A stretch of 64,000 nucleotides of DNA. Origin: Lactuca virosa. Its lineage: Eukaryota; Streptophyta; Magnoliopsida; Asterales; Asteraceae. Positions within the stretch are counted from its first letter, which is position 1; every line of letters starts with the position of its first letter. The stretch covers positions 41,879,803 to 41,943,802 of the forward strand of contig CAKMRJ010003334.1 of assembly GCA_928212115.1 (NCBI GenBank), read 5' to 3'. A program made the position numbers and the translations under genes. This document shows positions 20,347 to 31,410 of this stretch, piece by piece. Below the pieces are notes generated by a model that saw nothing but the letters and a program-made list of their open reading frames with translations, had not been told where the DNA came from and made no database searches.

Positions 20347-21847
20347 TGTCACACCCCCAAACCGGAACGGCTGAAACGTTCGGGGGCGGAGGACGTCATG
20401 TATAGCATCACAACCAATGTATAATAGCAATCATAGCAACACAACCATTACAGTGAATGCATATATGAAAAGGTTTACAATCAGTTTTGAAACTTGTTTG
20501 GATTACATCAAATAGTATGTAAAATATAAACATAAGACTCTTATTGCTCCAACTTCTCAAAATCCAACAGGTACCTGTCTACTGATTTCCCTGAGAATAC
20601 AAGCAGTTTTGAAAGAATATCAGCATAAAGCTGGTGAGTTCATAAGCATTTAGTTTTGGTGGAAGAGGTTCTTTGATTATTTTGAAAAGCGTTTCTCAAG
20701 AAAATCCTATATTTTCTTATGAAAAGTAGTGTTGAAAGAGTATCTATTAGTAGAAGATAAATCATCAGTTTTAGAAATGCCAGTGTTAACCTGAGAAAAT
20801 CCCATATCTTCCCTGAAACAAGTTATCCGTCCTAGAGGTAGAGATGTAAGTTTAGAATTCCCTGATTACTATCAGTGTATATATGAAGGTAGTTTTATTA
20901 CTAAAAATAAAACAAATGAAGGGTAGAGTCCGTAAACCAAAGTTAGTTTATACTTATTTGTGAGTCGTATAACCATACTTGATATGACCGAGAGACCTTT
21001 ATAACGTTCTTCAGGCGTTAAGCTAAATGACATTTGTTCACCCCAAGCGTGCCCGCCTAACTGTAGCTAGCAGTTCAGGTGTGGGATTGTCAGTCCCGAA
21101 TAGATCTATTCACAAATCTCACGCTCTCCCTCCAGGAGACTCTGGTTATACTAAAAGGATTTATCACTGTACACCTAAGAGTACAGTATTGAAGTAGAGC
21201 CTCAGAATTCTGTATAATCTAGTTTACTAGCTGGAAAGAGTATAAAACAATAATTATCCTTGAATAAATGTACTTTATGCTTATGAGAAAACATATATAA
21301 CATAAACTAAATCTGCCGTAGTTTATATATATTTCATCCATGAAATCTGATTTAGTAGAGACTGTCTAGAGGGTTATCCCAAACTAACCCATTATAGTTA
21401 TTAGAGTTGATATGGAAATGCTTGTAAAACCTTTCTGAAAGTCGTGAAGTAAATTTCCAAATAATAGTTTCCCTTATGCTCAACATGTTACAAAAGGGAT
21501 AAAATATCCGAGTAAGTTATTAAACATGGAAATCGTTGGACTGTATTAATAAGTTTAAAAATTAATAAAATACTTTGAGTTTGGCTTGTATTCCCCCCCT
21601 AAAAACATTAAAAACACGGAAAATGTAGGGGTATGAACTCACAGTTTGTCGTAAGATCCGAGCGTAAGGTCGGTGTGGATGCTGAGTGTCAACTGATGTT
21701 TCGTACGCAAGTGGATCCTATTAACATATGGTAACACATATATGCATTAAATGGGGACATAACACTATTTGTTATGGAAGGAAACCACCTTAGGGGCTAG
21801 GAAACACTTGAAACTAAGTGTTAGAATCACACGTGATTGAGGCTGGG

Positions 21848-22158
21848 GAGTTTGCGGCCGTAATCAGGAGTGTACGATCAGGGGTTTGCTGCCCAACAGG
21901 GTTTACGGCCCATGAGTTTGCGGCCCAAGCATTTGCGGTCCACGGGTTTACGGACAATGGGTTTACGGCCTGTGGGTTTACGGCCCATATGTTTACGAGC
22001 GTAAACACTTGGTGAAAAGTGCGATTTTCGGTGTTTCAAGGTCCTGTCTAGCCTCTTGGAAGTGTTCTAAGCCTTATGCCCAACTCGAGGAGGAGCTTAA
22101 AGGCCAATAATCGACCAAAAATGGAGTTTACGGCCATTGAAGGGATTACGGCCGTAAA
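21848..22158 (-). repeat. Downstream GTTTACGGCC repeats of Y LTR
   Basis: GGGTTTACGGCCCAT-like units repeat with a period near 17-20 bp at 21848-22010, and a perfect TTACGGCCGTAA lies at about 22145-22156. They are about 375-690 bp downstream of the TATA-like box, much like the second clusters of X and the Tekay-like LTR. Confidence 0.75.
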
Positions 22159-22527
22159 CCCCTCTCGTGTTCGTGATTTCAGGTCTATTTCTTGGTGAAA
22201 ACAAGTGATTCCTAGTAGATAACAAGCATAGGGAGTAGTTACTTACTGTAAGATGCTTGGAATGAGGTGTTTTTAGCCACCAAGAACTAGTGAGTGTTCT
22301 TGGTGTCTTGGTGAGAGAGAATCTAGAAAAAGATGAACTTATGAGATGAAACATGGATTCATCACTAGAAAAGGGATTGAAACACCATGAAGTGAAGAAT
22401 CACTTACACTGAAGATCTTTGAAGCAAAATCGAATTTTGAGAAAAAGAAGTAGAGTAGAGAGAGAGAGAGAGAGTAGAGAGAGAAGTCATTTGAGTGCTT
22501 AAAGCTGGAAATGAAAGCCACTCACCC

Positions 22528-22630
22528 TTTATATAGGGGTGAGTTTACGGCCAAGGGGGTGGTGGTGGGGGGGTTACGGCCGTGAACAGGGTTTACGGTC
22601 GTAAACTGAGTTTGCGGCCGTAAACTCCTC
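22528..22630 (-). promoter_or_regulatory. Y-family U3: TATA box and TTTACGGCCGTAAA palindromes
   Basis: TATATAAA on the minus strand (22528-22535) is preceded within 7-100 bp by TTACGGCCGTGAA, TTTACGGTCGTAAA (22591-22604) and TTTGCGGCCGTAAA (22611-22624). Each is an imperfect palindrome with one or two CpG steps. Confidence 0.65.
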
Positions 22631-22818
22631 TCGAAGGGGGTGTTTGGCCCGGATGCTATGCTTTGACTTAGAAACCTCATTTTTTGAACACCCAAAACTT
22701 AATTGGACCCGAGCCTAGAATAATTATTAAGCTCAAAATAATGACGGCAAGAGCAGAAATAAATTCCAATTGATTTATTTTTTAACGATTTGAACAAAAA
22801 AGTTTCGGGTTTGTCACA

Positions 22819-22832
22819 TCATCCCCCGTTAG
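22819..22832 (-). other. Polypurine tract of element Y
   Basis: On the minus strand AACGGGGGATGA directly precedes the LTR start TGTGACA. It separates the pol stop (22871) from the LTR by a short 3' untranslated stretch. Confidence 0.75.
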
Positions 22833-22870
22833 AGGGAATTTCGTCCCGAAATTCGAACATAGAATACAAA

Positions 22871-23942
22871 TCATGGATTTAGAAAGAGATGCGGATATTT
22901 ATGTTTCATCTGATCCTCGCGCTCCCAAGTGAATTCAGGTCCCCGGTTGGCACTCCATCGAACCTTCACTATCGGGATGCGACTTTGTTTCGTTCGTTTG
23001 ATCTCTCTGTCCATGATTTCGACCGGTTCTTCCATGAAGTTGAGGTTCTTGTTGATTTCAATCTCGTCGAGAGGAATCACAAGTGTCTCATCGGACAGAC
23101 ACTTCTTTAGGTTCGATACGTGGAAGACAGGATGGATGTTGCTGAGCTCCCGTGGTAACTGGAGTTTGTATGCTACGGGACCGATCCTAGGAAGGATCTT
23201 GAACGGTCCAATGTACCTCGGGTTTAGCTTTCCACGTTTTTCGAAACGTATCATGCCTTTCCAGGGTGAGACCTTCAAAAGGACGCGGTCACCAACCTGG
23301 AATTCCAAGGATTTTCGTCTCTTATCGGCGTAGCTCTTTTGTCTATCTCGGGAGGCTTTCAGTCGTTCTCGGATTTGTACGATCTTCTCAGTTGTCTCTC
23401 GGATGATCTCAGGACCAGTGAGAGTATTGTCGGGGACTTGACCCTGCGTGTCACCCACCCCAGCCCAGCACAGAGGGGATCTGCACTTACGGCCGTAGAG
23501 GGCTTCAAACGGCGCAGCCTTGATGCTGGTATGGTAGCTGTTGTTGTAGGAAAATTCAACCAAAGGAAGATGAGTGTCCCATGACGCGCCGTCGATGACG
23601 CAGGCTCTCAACATGTCTTCCAATGTCTGAATTGTTCTCTCACTCTGTCCATCTGTCTGTGGATGATAAGTCATGCTCATATCCAGCTGAGTTCTGAGAG
23701 CCTTCTGTAGTGACTGCCAGAACCTTGATGTAAACCTGCTATCTCGATCGGAGATAATGGATGCAGGTACACCATGAAGGCGAACTATTCTCGAAGGTAT
23801 ATTCGGGTGAGTCTCTCCATCTTGAAGTTTTCCTTGATTGGCAGGAAGTGGGCGGATTTATCAACCGATCGACAATCACCCAGATGGCGTCGTGCCCACT
23901 CGGAGATTTGGGTAACTTGGTGATAAAGTCCATGGTTATCCT
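22871..23942 (-). pseudogene. Y integrase core, C-terminal domain and chromodomain-like tail
   Basis: Minus-strand pol end. From the copia insertion leftward: MDFITKLPKSPSGHDAIW, SDRDSRFTSRFW, HPQTDGQSERT (D,D,E core), then the continuous 269-codon frame 23680-22871 with ALYGRKCRSPLCW, DRVLLKVSPWKGMIRF, NPRYIGPF and the chromodomain-like tail VKVRWSANRGPEFTWERE ending YPHLF. Small indels near 23770-23790 shift the frame. The upstream half of the same gene lies at 31411-33540, beyond the copia element. It differs clearly from the Tekay-like integrase at 16314-18071, so it is a separate chromovirus family. Confidence 0.88.
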
Positions 23943-24692
23943 TGTTGGATTAATGTCTAAGTCCATAACTATAATTGGTAAGACTTGACCAGACCCGGCA
24001 TGGTCCATTTCGGTTGCATGGCATCATGCATTTGGATAGACTATAATGAGAGAAATAACACTTAAGGTTGGTTAATATATTATAAGTTCTAATATATTAA
24101 TAAGGTTATTTAATTAGTATTGATCAAGAATTAATTTGGAATTAATTAAGTGATCAAAAGGAGACTAATTAAATATGGGTTGATTGTGTAAATCATTCAT
24201 TCTTATATATGTGGGCTTGTGATCCAAGATTCCTTATGTTGGACTAAGTCCATGGGGTGACCCATGGATACTCCATGGAGGTTAAAATCCATGGAGCATA
24301 AGGAATGGGTAAAGTTATGAGTTACATGGTGTAACCCTAATAGCCACCATATAAAAGAATCCCATGGCTCAAGAAATCGTGCACTAATGTGTGAGTGTGA
24401 GGGCTAGACGATTTCAAGGAGTGTTCAAGTTTCTCTCAAGTTATTCCAAGTGTATTGGTGTTGTGTGAACCATTTTAGGTGTCACGCTGGGGGGCACTAG
24501 GCACTCAAGCTTCATGAAGACATTCTACATCAAAGAGGTATGTATTCTATCTTGTTATATTTATTATTTGTATGCTAGATTAGGATAATACCTTGGATGT
24601 TCATAATTGTATGTATAATAGAGAAAACATAGATCCAAGGTATATTAGGGTGCATGTAACTTAGGAGTGTTAGAATGCTCATAACCCAACAG

Positions 24693-24704
24693 TGGTATCA
24701 GAGC
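24693..24704 (+). other. Primer-binding site of the copia element
   Basis: TGGTATCAGAGC, one base after the LTR, complementary to initiator Met tRNA. Copy B has it at 42523-42534. Confidence 0.93.
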
Positions 24705-25043
24705 CTAGGCTTGTTTTCTTGTTATACTTGCAAAAGTAGCTGAAAAATCGAGTTGGATGCATATATTCGATTGTTTAGGCTGGAATTGGGACTAGGAACA
24801 TTACCCTAAGATTTTTTGGACTTATAAACTTGTTTTTGATGTGGTAATGTTCATGCTAATCCAATTTCTAAGATAATTGTCATAATTTCAAGATTGTATT
24901 AGTTTGTATGTTCATGCTATTTCTTGAAGATTGATGATTTGAATTATTGTTCTTATGAGGTTCTTAGATTAATAGAAAAGTTGTGTGAAATAGTTGTTTT
25001 CAATCCATTTTAATCTAAGAGTTGATTCCAAAGTGTGTTTTTG

Positions 25044-25409
25044 TAACTTGTCCTCAAGTTATATGAAAAGTCACATTTAAGAATCATAAAACTCATAAAA
25101 GTTGGCAAAGGTTACAAAATGAAGAGTCTAGTTCTAATTAAATGGTTTTATGACTCCCATAACTTGTCCTCAAGTTATGGAGGTTCAAGAGTCTCTTCAT
25201 TAAATTAAAAAAAAATGTAACCTTAATTAGTTCCATAAGTTACAATAAAAAAAAGTTATTAATTTTTATTAATTAGTTTAAAGTCTTCCATAACTTGTCC
25301 TCAAGTTATAGAACTTGAAGAGTTTTTTTTTTAATTAAAACTACTTTAAACTCATAAGTTTGGAATTAATTAGTTTTGAATAGTTTCAAAACTTGCCCTC
25401 AAGTTTTGG
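25044..25409 (+). repeat. Four hairpins in the copia leader
   Basis: Four inverted repeats follow each other at spacings of about 113, 131 and 98 bp: 25044-25061 (7-bp stem TAACTTG), 25157-25180 (10-bp stem CCATAACTTG), 25288-25311 (same stem) and 25386-25409 (9-bp stem CAAAACTTG). All have a 4-nt loop, TCCT or CCCT. In the fourth, both arms changed together (ATAA to AAAA on one side, TTAT to TTTT on the other), so pairing is kept. Copy B: 42878-43244. The flanks are also loosely repeated and rich in TTAATTAG. Confidence 0.8.
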
Positions 25410-25529
25410 AATTTGAAATTTTTTCACTTATGAATACTTTAATTCCAAGTTAGCCCTTAGAATTTTAAAAGTTAAAATTCAACCCTTATAGTTTATAATA
25501 TTATAAGTTAATAAATTTATATATATGTA

Positions 25530-25710
25530 TAAGAGTAAAGTCAGTCTTACCGTTAGTAGGCCTCATTCACGAAGCCGGTCTATAAGGGGGGTATAAGGTT
25601 ACTGCCTATAAAATGGCAGAGTTTAATGGGTGTCCACTCTCACCCACCGCTTCCTTGACTGGTGGAGGGTCGTTAGCCGAACGGGTAGGACAAGGACTAT
25701 AATTCTCCTT
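25530..25710 (+). other. GC-rich structured block in the copia leader
   Basis: A GC-rich island in an AT-rich leader. It holds two overlapping stems that cannot form together: GGGTG/CACCC (25628-25645) and CCACC/GGTGG (25644-25665). It lies between the hairpin array and the degraded gag region, where packaging or dimerisation signals are usually placed. Copy B: 43462-43499. Confidence 0.5.
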
Positions 25711-25833
25711 TCATTAAAAGTATTAATGATAAATACTAAGTAACTAAACTCTTATTATACCCAATCTTAGTTACTTAGGAAAATGTGAATTTGGTGCTAA
25801 CCCATGAAATTACACTTTGCACTTTGCTTTTAA

Positions 25834-28486
25834 GTCGTTAGTAGAGCGTGTGTGGTTAACCGGCACACTAACCTGGACTTAACAAGGTAGGCAAAGGGTA
25901 ACTTAATATTTATCATAGTATCGGTGGAGCGTGTGTGGTTAACCGGCACACTGATTAAGGGGTAAATATTAAGGGTACCAAGTATATTTGCATGGTTATT
26001 CACACCTTGTTTTGTGATCCTCGGCATCCCAGTCACAAAACCTGAAGGGCACACTCGAGATTGAAACATGCCTTTGAACAGTTCAATGAATCTCAAAGAT
26101 CTAGGACTTTCAAATCCAATTAAAACCTAATAAATTATTTCGTTTTTCATGGTGGAAATTGGTGAATCGTCATTCACCTACCTTCAAATATTTTATAGCT
26201 TGGATTACGGCATCCCCCTTCTAAGTTATAAAATAGTTTGTTGGGTCCTAGCCTTAATATTTCATATTGGGTGTCATATTAGGACTTTTAAATCAACTAT
26301 CTTGAATATCTCCCAAAAGATGTCTGGTCTAGACATTTATGATCTTCCCAAATCTCTTGAAACAAGCTTTTAAATGAAGATGATGTCCCATGGATATCAT
26401 ACTTCTTTCACCTCCTCCAATTATTCTCCCTAACCCACAAGTTTAAAAAGTTTAAGGTCACTCAAGCCCTATTGGCAAGGCAAGGTCTAGGTGTGATCAC
26501 ATCTTGGATATGTAGTCACATATTGACAAGCCGAGAGAGTTGGGTGTCAAAGTCTTGAGAAAGTTGGTGGCTCAACTACCTTCTAAGTCACATAGTGAGT
26601 TCTTTTGGGAATCCTATGAAACAGACTAAGACAAGACCCTTAATGATCTTATCTATTTGCTAAGATCAACTTCCTAAAACGCTATGGACATTGACAATGA
26701 TGACATTGGATAATCTAGTAAAGCTCTCTCTTCCCAATGGAAAGGGGATCGGCCATAGTCAACTCGGTTGACCCAATGGTTAAGAGAGAGGCGAAGTCTG
26801 AGATAGTCTCATTATCAAGGGTCCCTAGGTAACTATTGCCAAAGGAAGGGGCATTGGTTACGAAGCTGCCAAATTTACCTAAGGATGTTAAAGTCAATAA
26901 GTTTGGCTCTACTTCAGGTAAAGTCCTTGTCTAACTCTATTAAGTACATGCTGATTCTGATCGCGAATATGGATTTCAATCGCATGGTTCGGTGATCAGA
27001 ATTTTGGGCTATTACTTAAGAGTTATGATATTTATATTGCTTAGGAATAGATAACAACAAGGTTTTCATATGGATTGTAAGGATAAGTTTTTCCGCAAAG
27101 TTTTAAAATAAAAGAAAAAGGTTTGATTTTATTATGTTAAGTATCCTTACAATGACATTTGTGAAAAGTTGTTGCTTATAAGATTCCATTGATCCAATAT
27201 TGGAAAATGGATTTGATTCTTTCCTTGGTTAGTTGTGGTAGTGTCTATATTACCAAAGAAGGAAAGATTCTCATCACCCAAGGTTCAATTGGACCGAAAC
27301 TTGGAATCATGCAGTTGTATAGTATGATGAATGAGAACTTTCAGCTTGGAAAATTAAGACTAATTCCTTATGTGAATAAGGAAAGGACTAGGGATCGAGT
27401 ACACATTCTTGTGTACTGGTCAAGTCCACCACAAAAGATCAAGAAGACTATTCGTCATGATTTACTTAAGTTTAAGTAAATATGGTTATACTATAAGTTT
27501 AAGTATAAGTCTGTAGCATTGGAGAAGTTTCAATGTGAGACAGAACGAATAAGAAGAATCAAAGTATGGCAGAAAGATAAAAGTTTCTCAAATCTGAAAA
27601 GATGGGAGAGTACTTTAGTATCATGTTTATGATCATCTTAATGATTAAGATACCATATCACAATTGGTCCTCTAAAGTCATCTTAGTGCATTCTTATGAC
27701 TAAGAGAGGCGTCATGAATTGTTGAAATGGTTAAATCAAAAAGATGAGTCATACTTCGTTCCAAAACATTCTTAGGTCATACTCCAAGATTGTAACTTGA
27801 GTGACATATCTTAAAGAGGGTTTGTTTAACACTAGTCAAATGTAAGAGTAAAAGGTTTATCTACTCTTGTACATTTGAAATTGGTAAGTTGTGATGTTTT
27901 GGATAAAACAGAGACCAACTTAGGCCAATTGTGTAAAAGTTTTAGTCTTGATAAAGAATACACACTATCTCTTGAATATTTGACAAGGGAGTCTTATATG
28001 TCAAGAGGGACAGTGGGAGTCTTAAAGCTCTTGAAAGTTTCAAGACTTAATCAAGAAATAAACCTAAAGTCCTTCACTAGCACACGACTTGAGGTTAATA
28101 ACCTATCGTTTTGAAATTTGTTGTGCCTATTCAAGTTGGCTTTGCATAGGAGTTCAGAGAGTTCTCAGTTGGTTGCACAACTACTTGGAAGCAATGGCAG
28201 GCACCTGAGCTGCCAAATGGCAAGAATTTAAGATTGCACAAGTTTAATCAACATGAGTTTGGATTTGTCACAACTTGTCTTGTGATTATGGTTTTGACAA
28301 ATCCACATGGATAAGAACACATACACTATTAAATCTAAGTGTCATAAGGTTTTTCTCCGATTCATGAAAATGATGGTGAGGAAACACTTTCACTAAGTAG
28401 ATTTTAGCTAGATAGCAACTGTGATATTTGCATTCTCAAAGTCGTTAGTGGAGCGTGGTGGTTTACCGGCACACTAACATGGACTT
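25834..28486 (+). repeat. Dispersed GGTTAACCGGCACAC motif in the copia element
   Basis: A block with GTGGAGCGTGTG, GGTTAACCGGCACAC and CTAAC-TGGACTT occurs at 25834-25880, partly at 25921-25953 and again at 28441-28486. Each block is followed at some distance by GATTACGGCATCCC (26202-26215, about 28525; GATTACGACATCCC near 28996). GTGTG and CACAC can pair around GGTTAACC. Confidence 0.7.
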
Positions 28487-29200
28487 GTGAGAAGTGGCAA
28501 AGGTCTAAACAATTGAGACTATGATTACGGCATCCCTTTTCATAGTTCTAAAATTGTTTAGACACACATGTGAGCTATCTAGAGAGGTGTCTATGATTTT
28601 GATAAAGTTTTATCAAAACAATCTAGTATCAGAAATCTGAACTTTGGTAAGAAAGTCAGTTGATTTCTGAGTACATGTCAAAGCTAGTGGGAGCATAAGT
28701 GTTATGCTAATAATCATCATGTTAGTGGGAGCATGATAATTATGACAAAGGTTGCAAGTTAGCAATGTTAATTATAGAAACAAAAGTTTCAATTCGTAAG
28801 GTTTGCAGGGGTTGAAAAGTTGTTGTTTGTGCTATATTAAGGGAGAGGAAATTATACTTCATTTCAATTCTAAAAGCTTAGATTGAGATTTTAATCGTAT
28901 TTAATCAAGGATATATATATGAATTTCATGTTGGAATGACTCAACATAAGGAATTCTATATATGGGTCCATATTTGCGTTCTAAAATTCGATTATGATTA
29001 CGACATCCCTTTTCATAATCTGAATTTTGAGAACTTGGCAAATTGAAATGGAAATATTATAGCAAAAGACTGGTTTAGTCTTTATGTGAGACATCATGAA
29101 TCGTGTCCCATATGCTTCGGATATAGGATCGATTACATGTGCTATATATCCTTTTCTAAAATTTTCCAAATGCCTGGGGCATTATGAAGGGAAAAGGTCT
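26300..29200 (+). pseudogene. Degenerate copia gag-pol (copy A)
   Basis: No long frame remains, but copia-like traces appear in order: HIDKP-ELGV (about 26525-26560), the leucine-rich part of a copia Gag; a stretch around 27440-27540 resembling the integrase segment before the KYGY-Y block (clearer in copy B, 45290-45400); and the RT motif VPYASDIGSI near 29105-29135. Stops and indels are frequent in both assembly copies, so most of the decay is real. I infer dependence on proteins from another copy. Confidence 0.55.
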
Positions 29201-30650
29201 AGAATTGGATATGACTAAAATGATTAAGCAATTGCCGAGGACAATCTAAGGTTTACCAAAGATTGGTTGCTCAAGGACAGTTGGAAGTATAATGTTAATT
29301 CTGGAAGGACCATATTGACATAATCTGTAAGGAGGCAACTCTTGTTCAGAAGTGATAGTCAAATGGAATATGGAAATGTTTCAAAGTTAGAATTATTCAA
29401 TTTGTGTAAGATTAGGAAACTAATGAAAGAAGGATGTTTCCAAGAGCTGATCTCCTTTGGAATGCTCTGTAATGATTGTTGTCAAGTCTTTCTGACTTCG
29501 TGCATAATCATTAAGAGGATCATGCATATAAGTTTAGAATCTAACAGATTTCAGTAAATGGCATGAATTTGGAATTCTTGCATTTGCAGTAAGGATTGGG
29601 ACTATGAAAAGAGGATCATTGGAGTGATGTTCAATTGATCTATTTTACAAAGTAAAGATCATAGACAAACATAGTATGCATACTTGGTGTATGGCATGAC
29701 TAGTGTTTAGAAAACATAGTGTACATGCTTGGAGCATGGGAAAACTATGTTTTAAATTCAAGTATAAAGTTGATAATAAAACCGAAACAATGAATAATGA
29801 GTAATCAGTATGGGATAATAAAAGTGTTTTTTTTATATTCATAGGTTTGATACCATATTTGATTCATTTCTTGTGTTTCACTTTGCATGTTTTGACTTCC
29901 AGAATAACTAAGTCGCTCTTCCTGAATGATTAAGTTATTCAAACCATCCACAGTCGGTCATATGTTGGAAGTAGATATGAATCAAGACTGTCATGGGTTG
30001 GTTGTAGAGGTCCAAGTTGGTGGACAACAAAGTGGTGCTACAACACTCATGAGTGCTCATAAGTTCTGAGTATTGGATTCAACCCGCGCTCATTTGAATC
30101 ACTTCATGGATTTTATCACGAGGTATCATGAGACGATAATATCTTATATTCTTCAAACCTAGAGATATGAGTTGTTACTATGAGTTGGTTATACATTGAT
30201 TGCACGAAAACGCATTGGTAACTCGATGTTATAAAACGTGCTTTGTGATGATTCAACAAGTAGTAGAACAAGCCATATGAGTCGAAGTTTATCCATTCCT
30301 TTTACCTTCGGGATAAAAGCGATATCTGTGGGCCCCTCGATGATTTAAAGATGATACATGTGAGTGCTTGGCCAAGCCAGGACTGATTTGATTTGTTCAA
30401 TCAGTCAGTCATCATGCACGGAATCGGGAGGAGGGGGAAAAGGAAACAAAAGGACAAGAGAATGATTGATAATCCATGTCTCAGTCCATATGATATCTGG
30501 AATGGAGGAATATATGATCCCTTATCTAATGGATAAGTCATTGACAAAGGTCAGAGTTCATCGACAAGGTCAGAGTTCGACAGAAGCTTTGAGAGCTACG
30601 ATGTGATCGGTTCCTGCGAGTCATACGCAATAATAGTTTTAGACTTATCC
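29200..30650 (+). other. 3' internal region of the copia element, no gene seen
   Basis: AT-rich DNA between the last pol trace and the purine tract. I see only short frames and no conserved motif. A reading frame around 29990-30050 (VQVGGQQSGATTLM) may be a relic of the RNase H end of pol, but this is weak. Confidence 0.45.
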
Positions 30651-31410
30651 AAGTGGGAGACTGTTGGATTAATGTCTAAGTCCATAACTATAATTGGTAA
30701 GACTTGAACCGACCCGGCATGGTCCATTTGGGTTGCATTGACATCAGCATTTGGATAGACTATAATGAGAGAAATAACACTTAAGGTTGGTTAATATATT
30801 ATAAGTTCTAATATATTAATAAGGTTATTTAATTAGTATTGATCAAGAATTAATTTGGAATTAATTAAGTGATCAAAAGGAGACTAATTAAATATATGGG
30901 TTGATTGGTGTAAATCATTCATTCTTATATATGTGGGCTTGTGATCCAAGATCCTTATGTTGGACTAAGTCCATGGGGTGACCCATGGATACTCCATGGA
31001 GGTTAAAATCCATGGAGCATAAGGAATGGGTTAACGTTATGAGTACATGGTGTAACCCTAATAGCCACCATATAAAAATAAATCCAGGCTCAAGAAATCG
31101 TGCACTAATGTGTGAGTGTGAGGGCTAGACGATTTCAAGGAGTGTTCAAGTTTCTCTCAAGTTATTCCAAGTGTATTGGTGTTGTGTGAACCATTTGAGG
31201 TGTCACACTTGGGGGCACTAGGCACTCAGCTTCATGAAGACATTCTACATCAAAGAGGTATGTATTCTATCTTGTTATATTTATTATTTTGTATGCTAGA
31301 TTAGGATATACCTTGGATGTTCATAATGTATGTATAAAGAGAAAACATAGATCCAAGGTATTTAGGGTTGCATGTACACTTAGGAGTGTTAGAATGCTCA
31401 TAACCCAACA

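Larger units (their letters stand above)
20347..22818 (-). mobile_element. 3' LTR of element Y
   Basis: On the minus strand it starts TGTGACAAACCC at 22818, right after a purine tract, and ends GGTTTGGGGGTGTGACA at 20347; 2472 bp. It has a TATA-like TATATAAA (22528-22535), TTTACGGCCGTAAA-type palindromes upstream (22542-22630) and again at 21848-22010 and 22123-22158, a GA microsatellite (about 22455-22490), and a donor-like GTGAGTTC (21635-21642) with its complement GAACTCAC at 20634-20641. The matching 5' LTR was not found in the window. Confidence 0.85.
23943..31410 (+). mobile_element. Ty1/copia-type LTR retrotransposon (copy A), TSD ATCCT
   Basis: 5' LTR 23943-24691 and 3' LTR 30662-31410 (749 bp each), both TGTTGGATTAATG to CATAACCCAACA. 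Primer site TGGTATCAGAGC at 24693-24704, purine tract AAGTGGGAGAC at 30651-30661. Target duplication ATCCT at 23938-23942 and 31411-31415. It splits the integrase gene of Y. The two LTRs differ mainly by indels, so the insertion is recent. Gag-pol is decayed beyond long frames. Confidence 0.93.
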
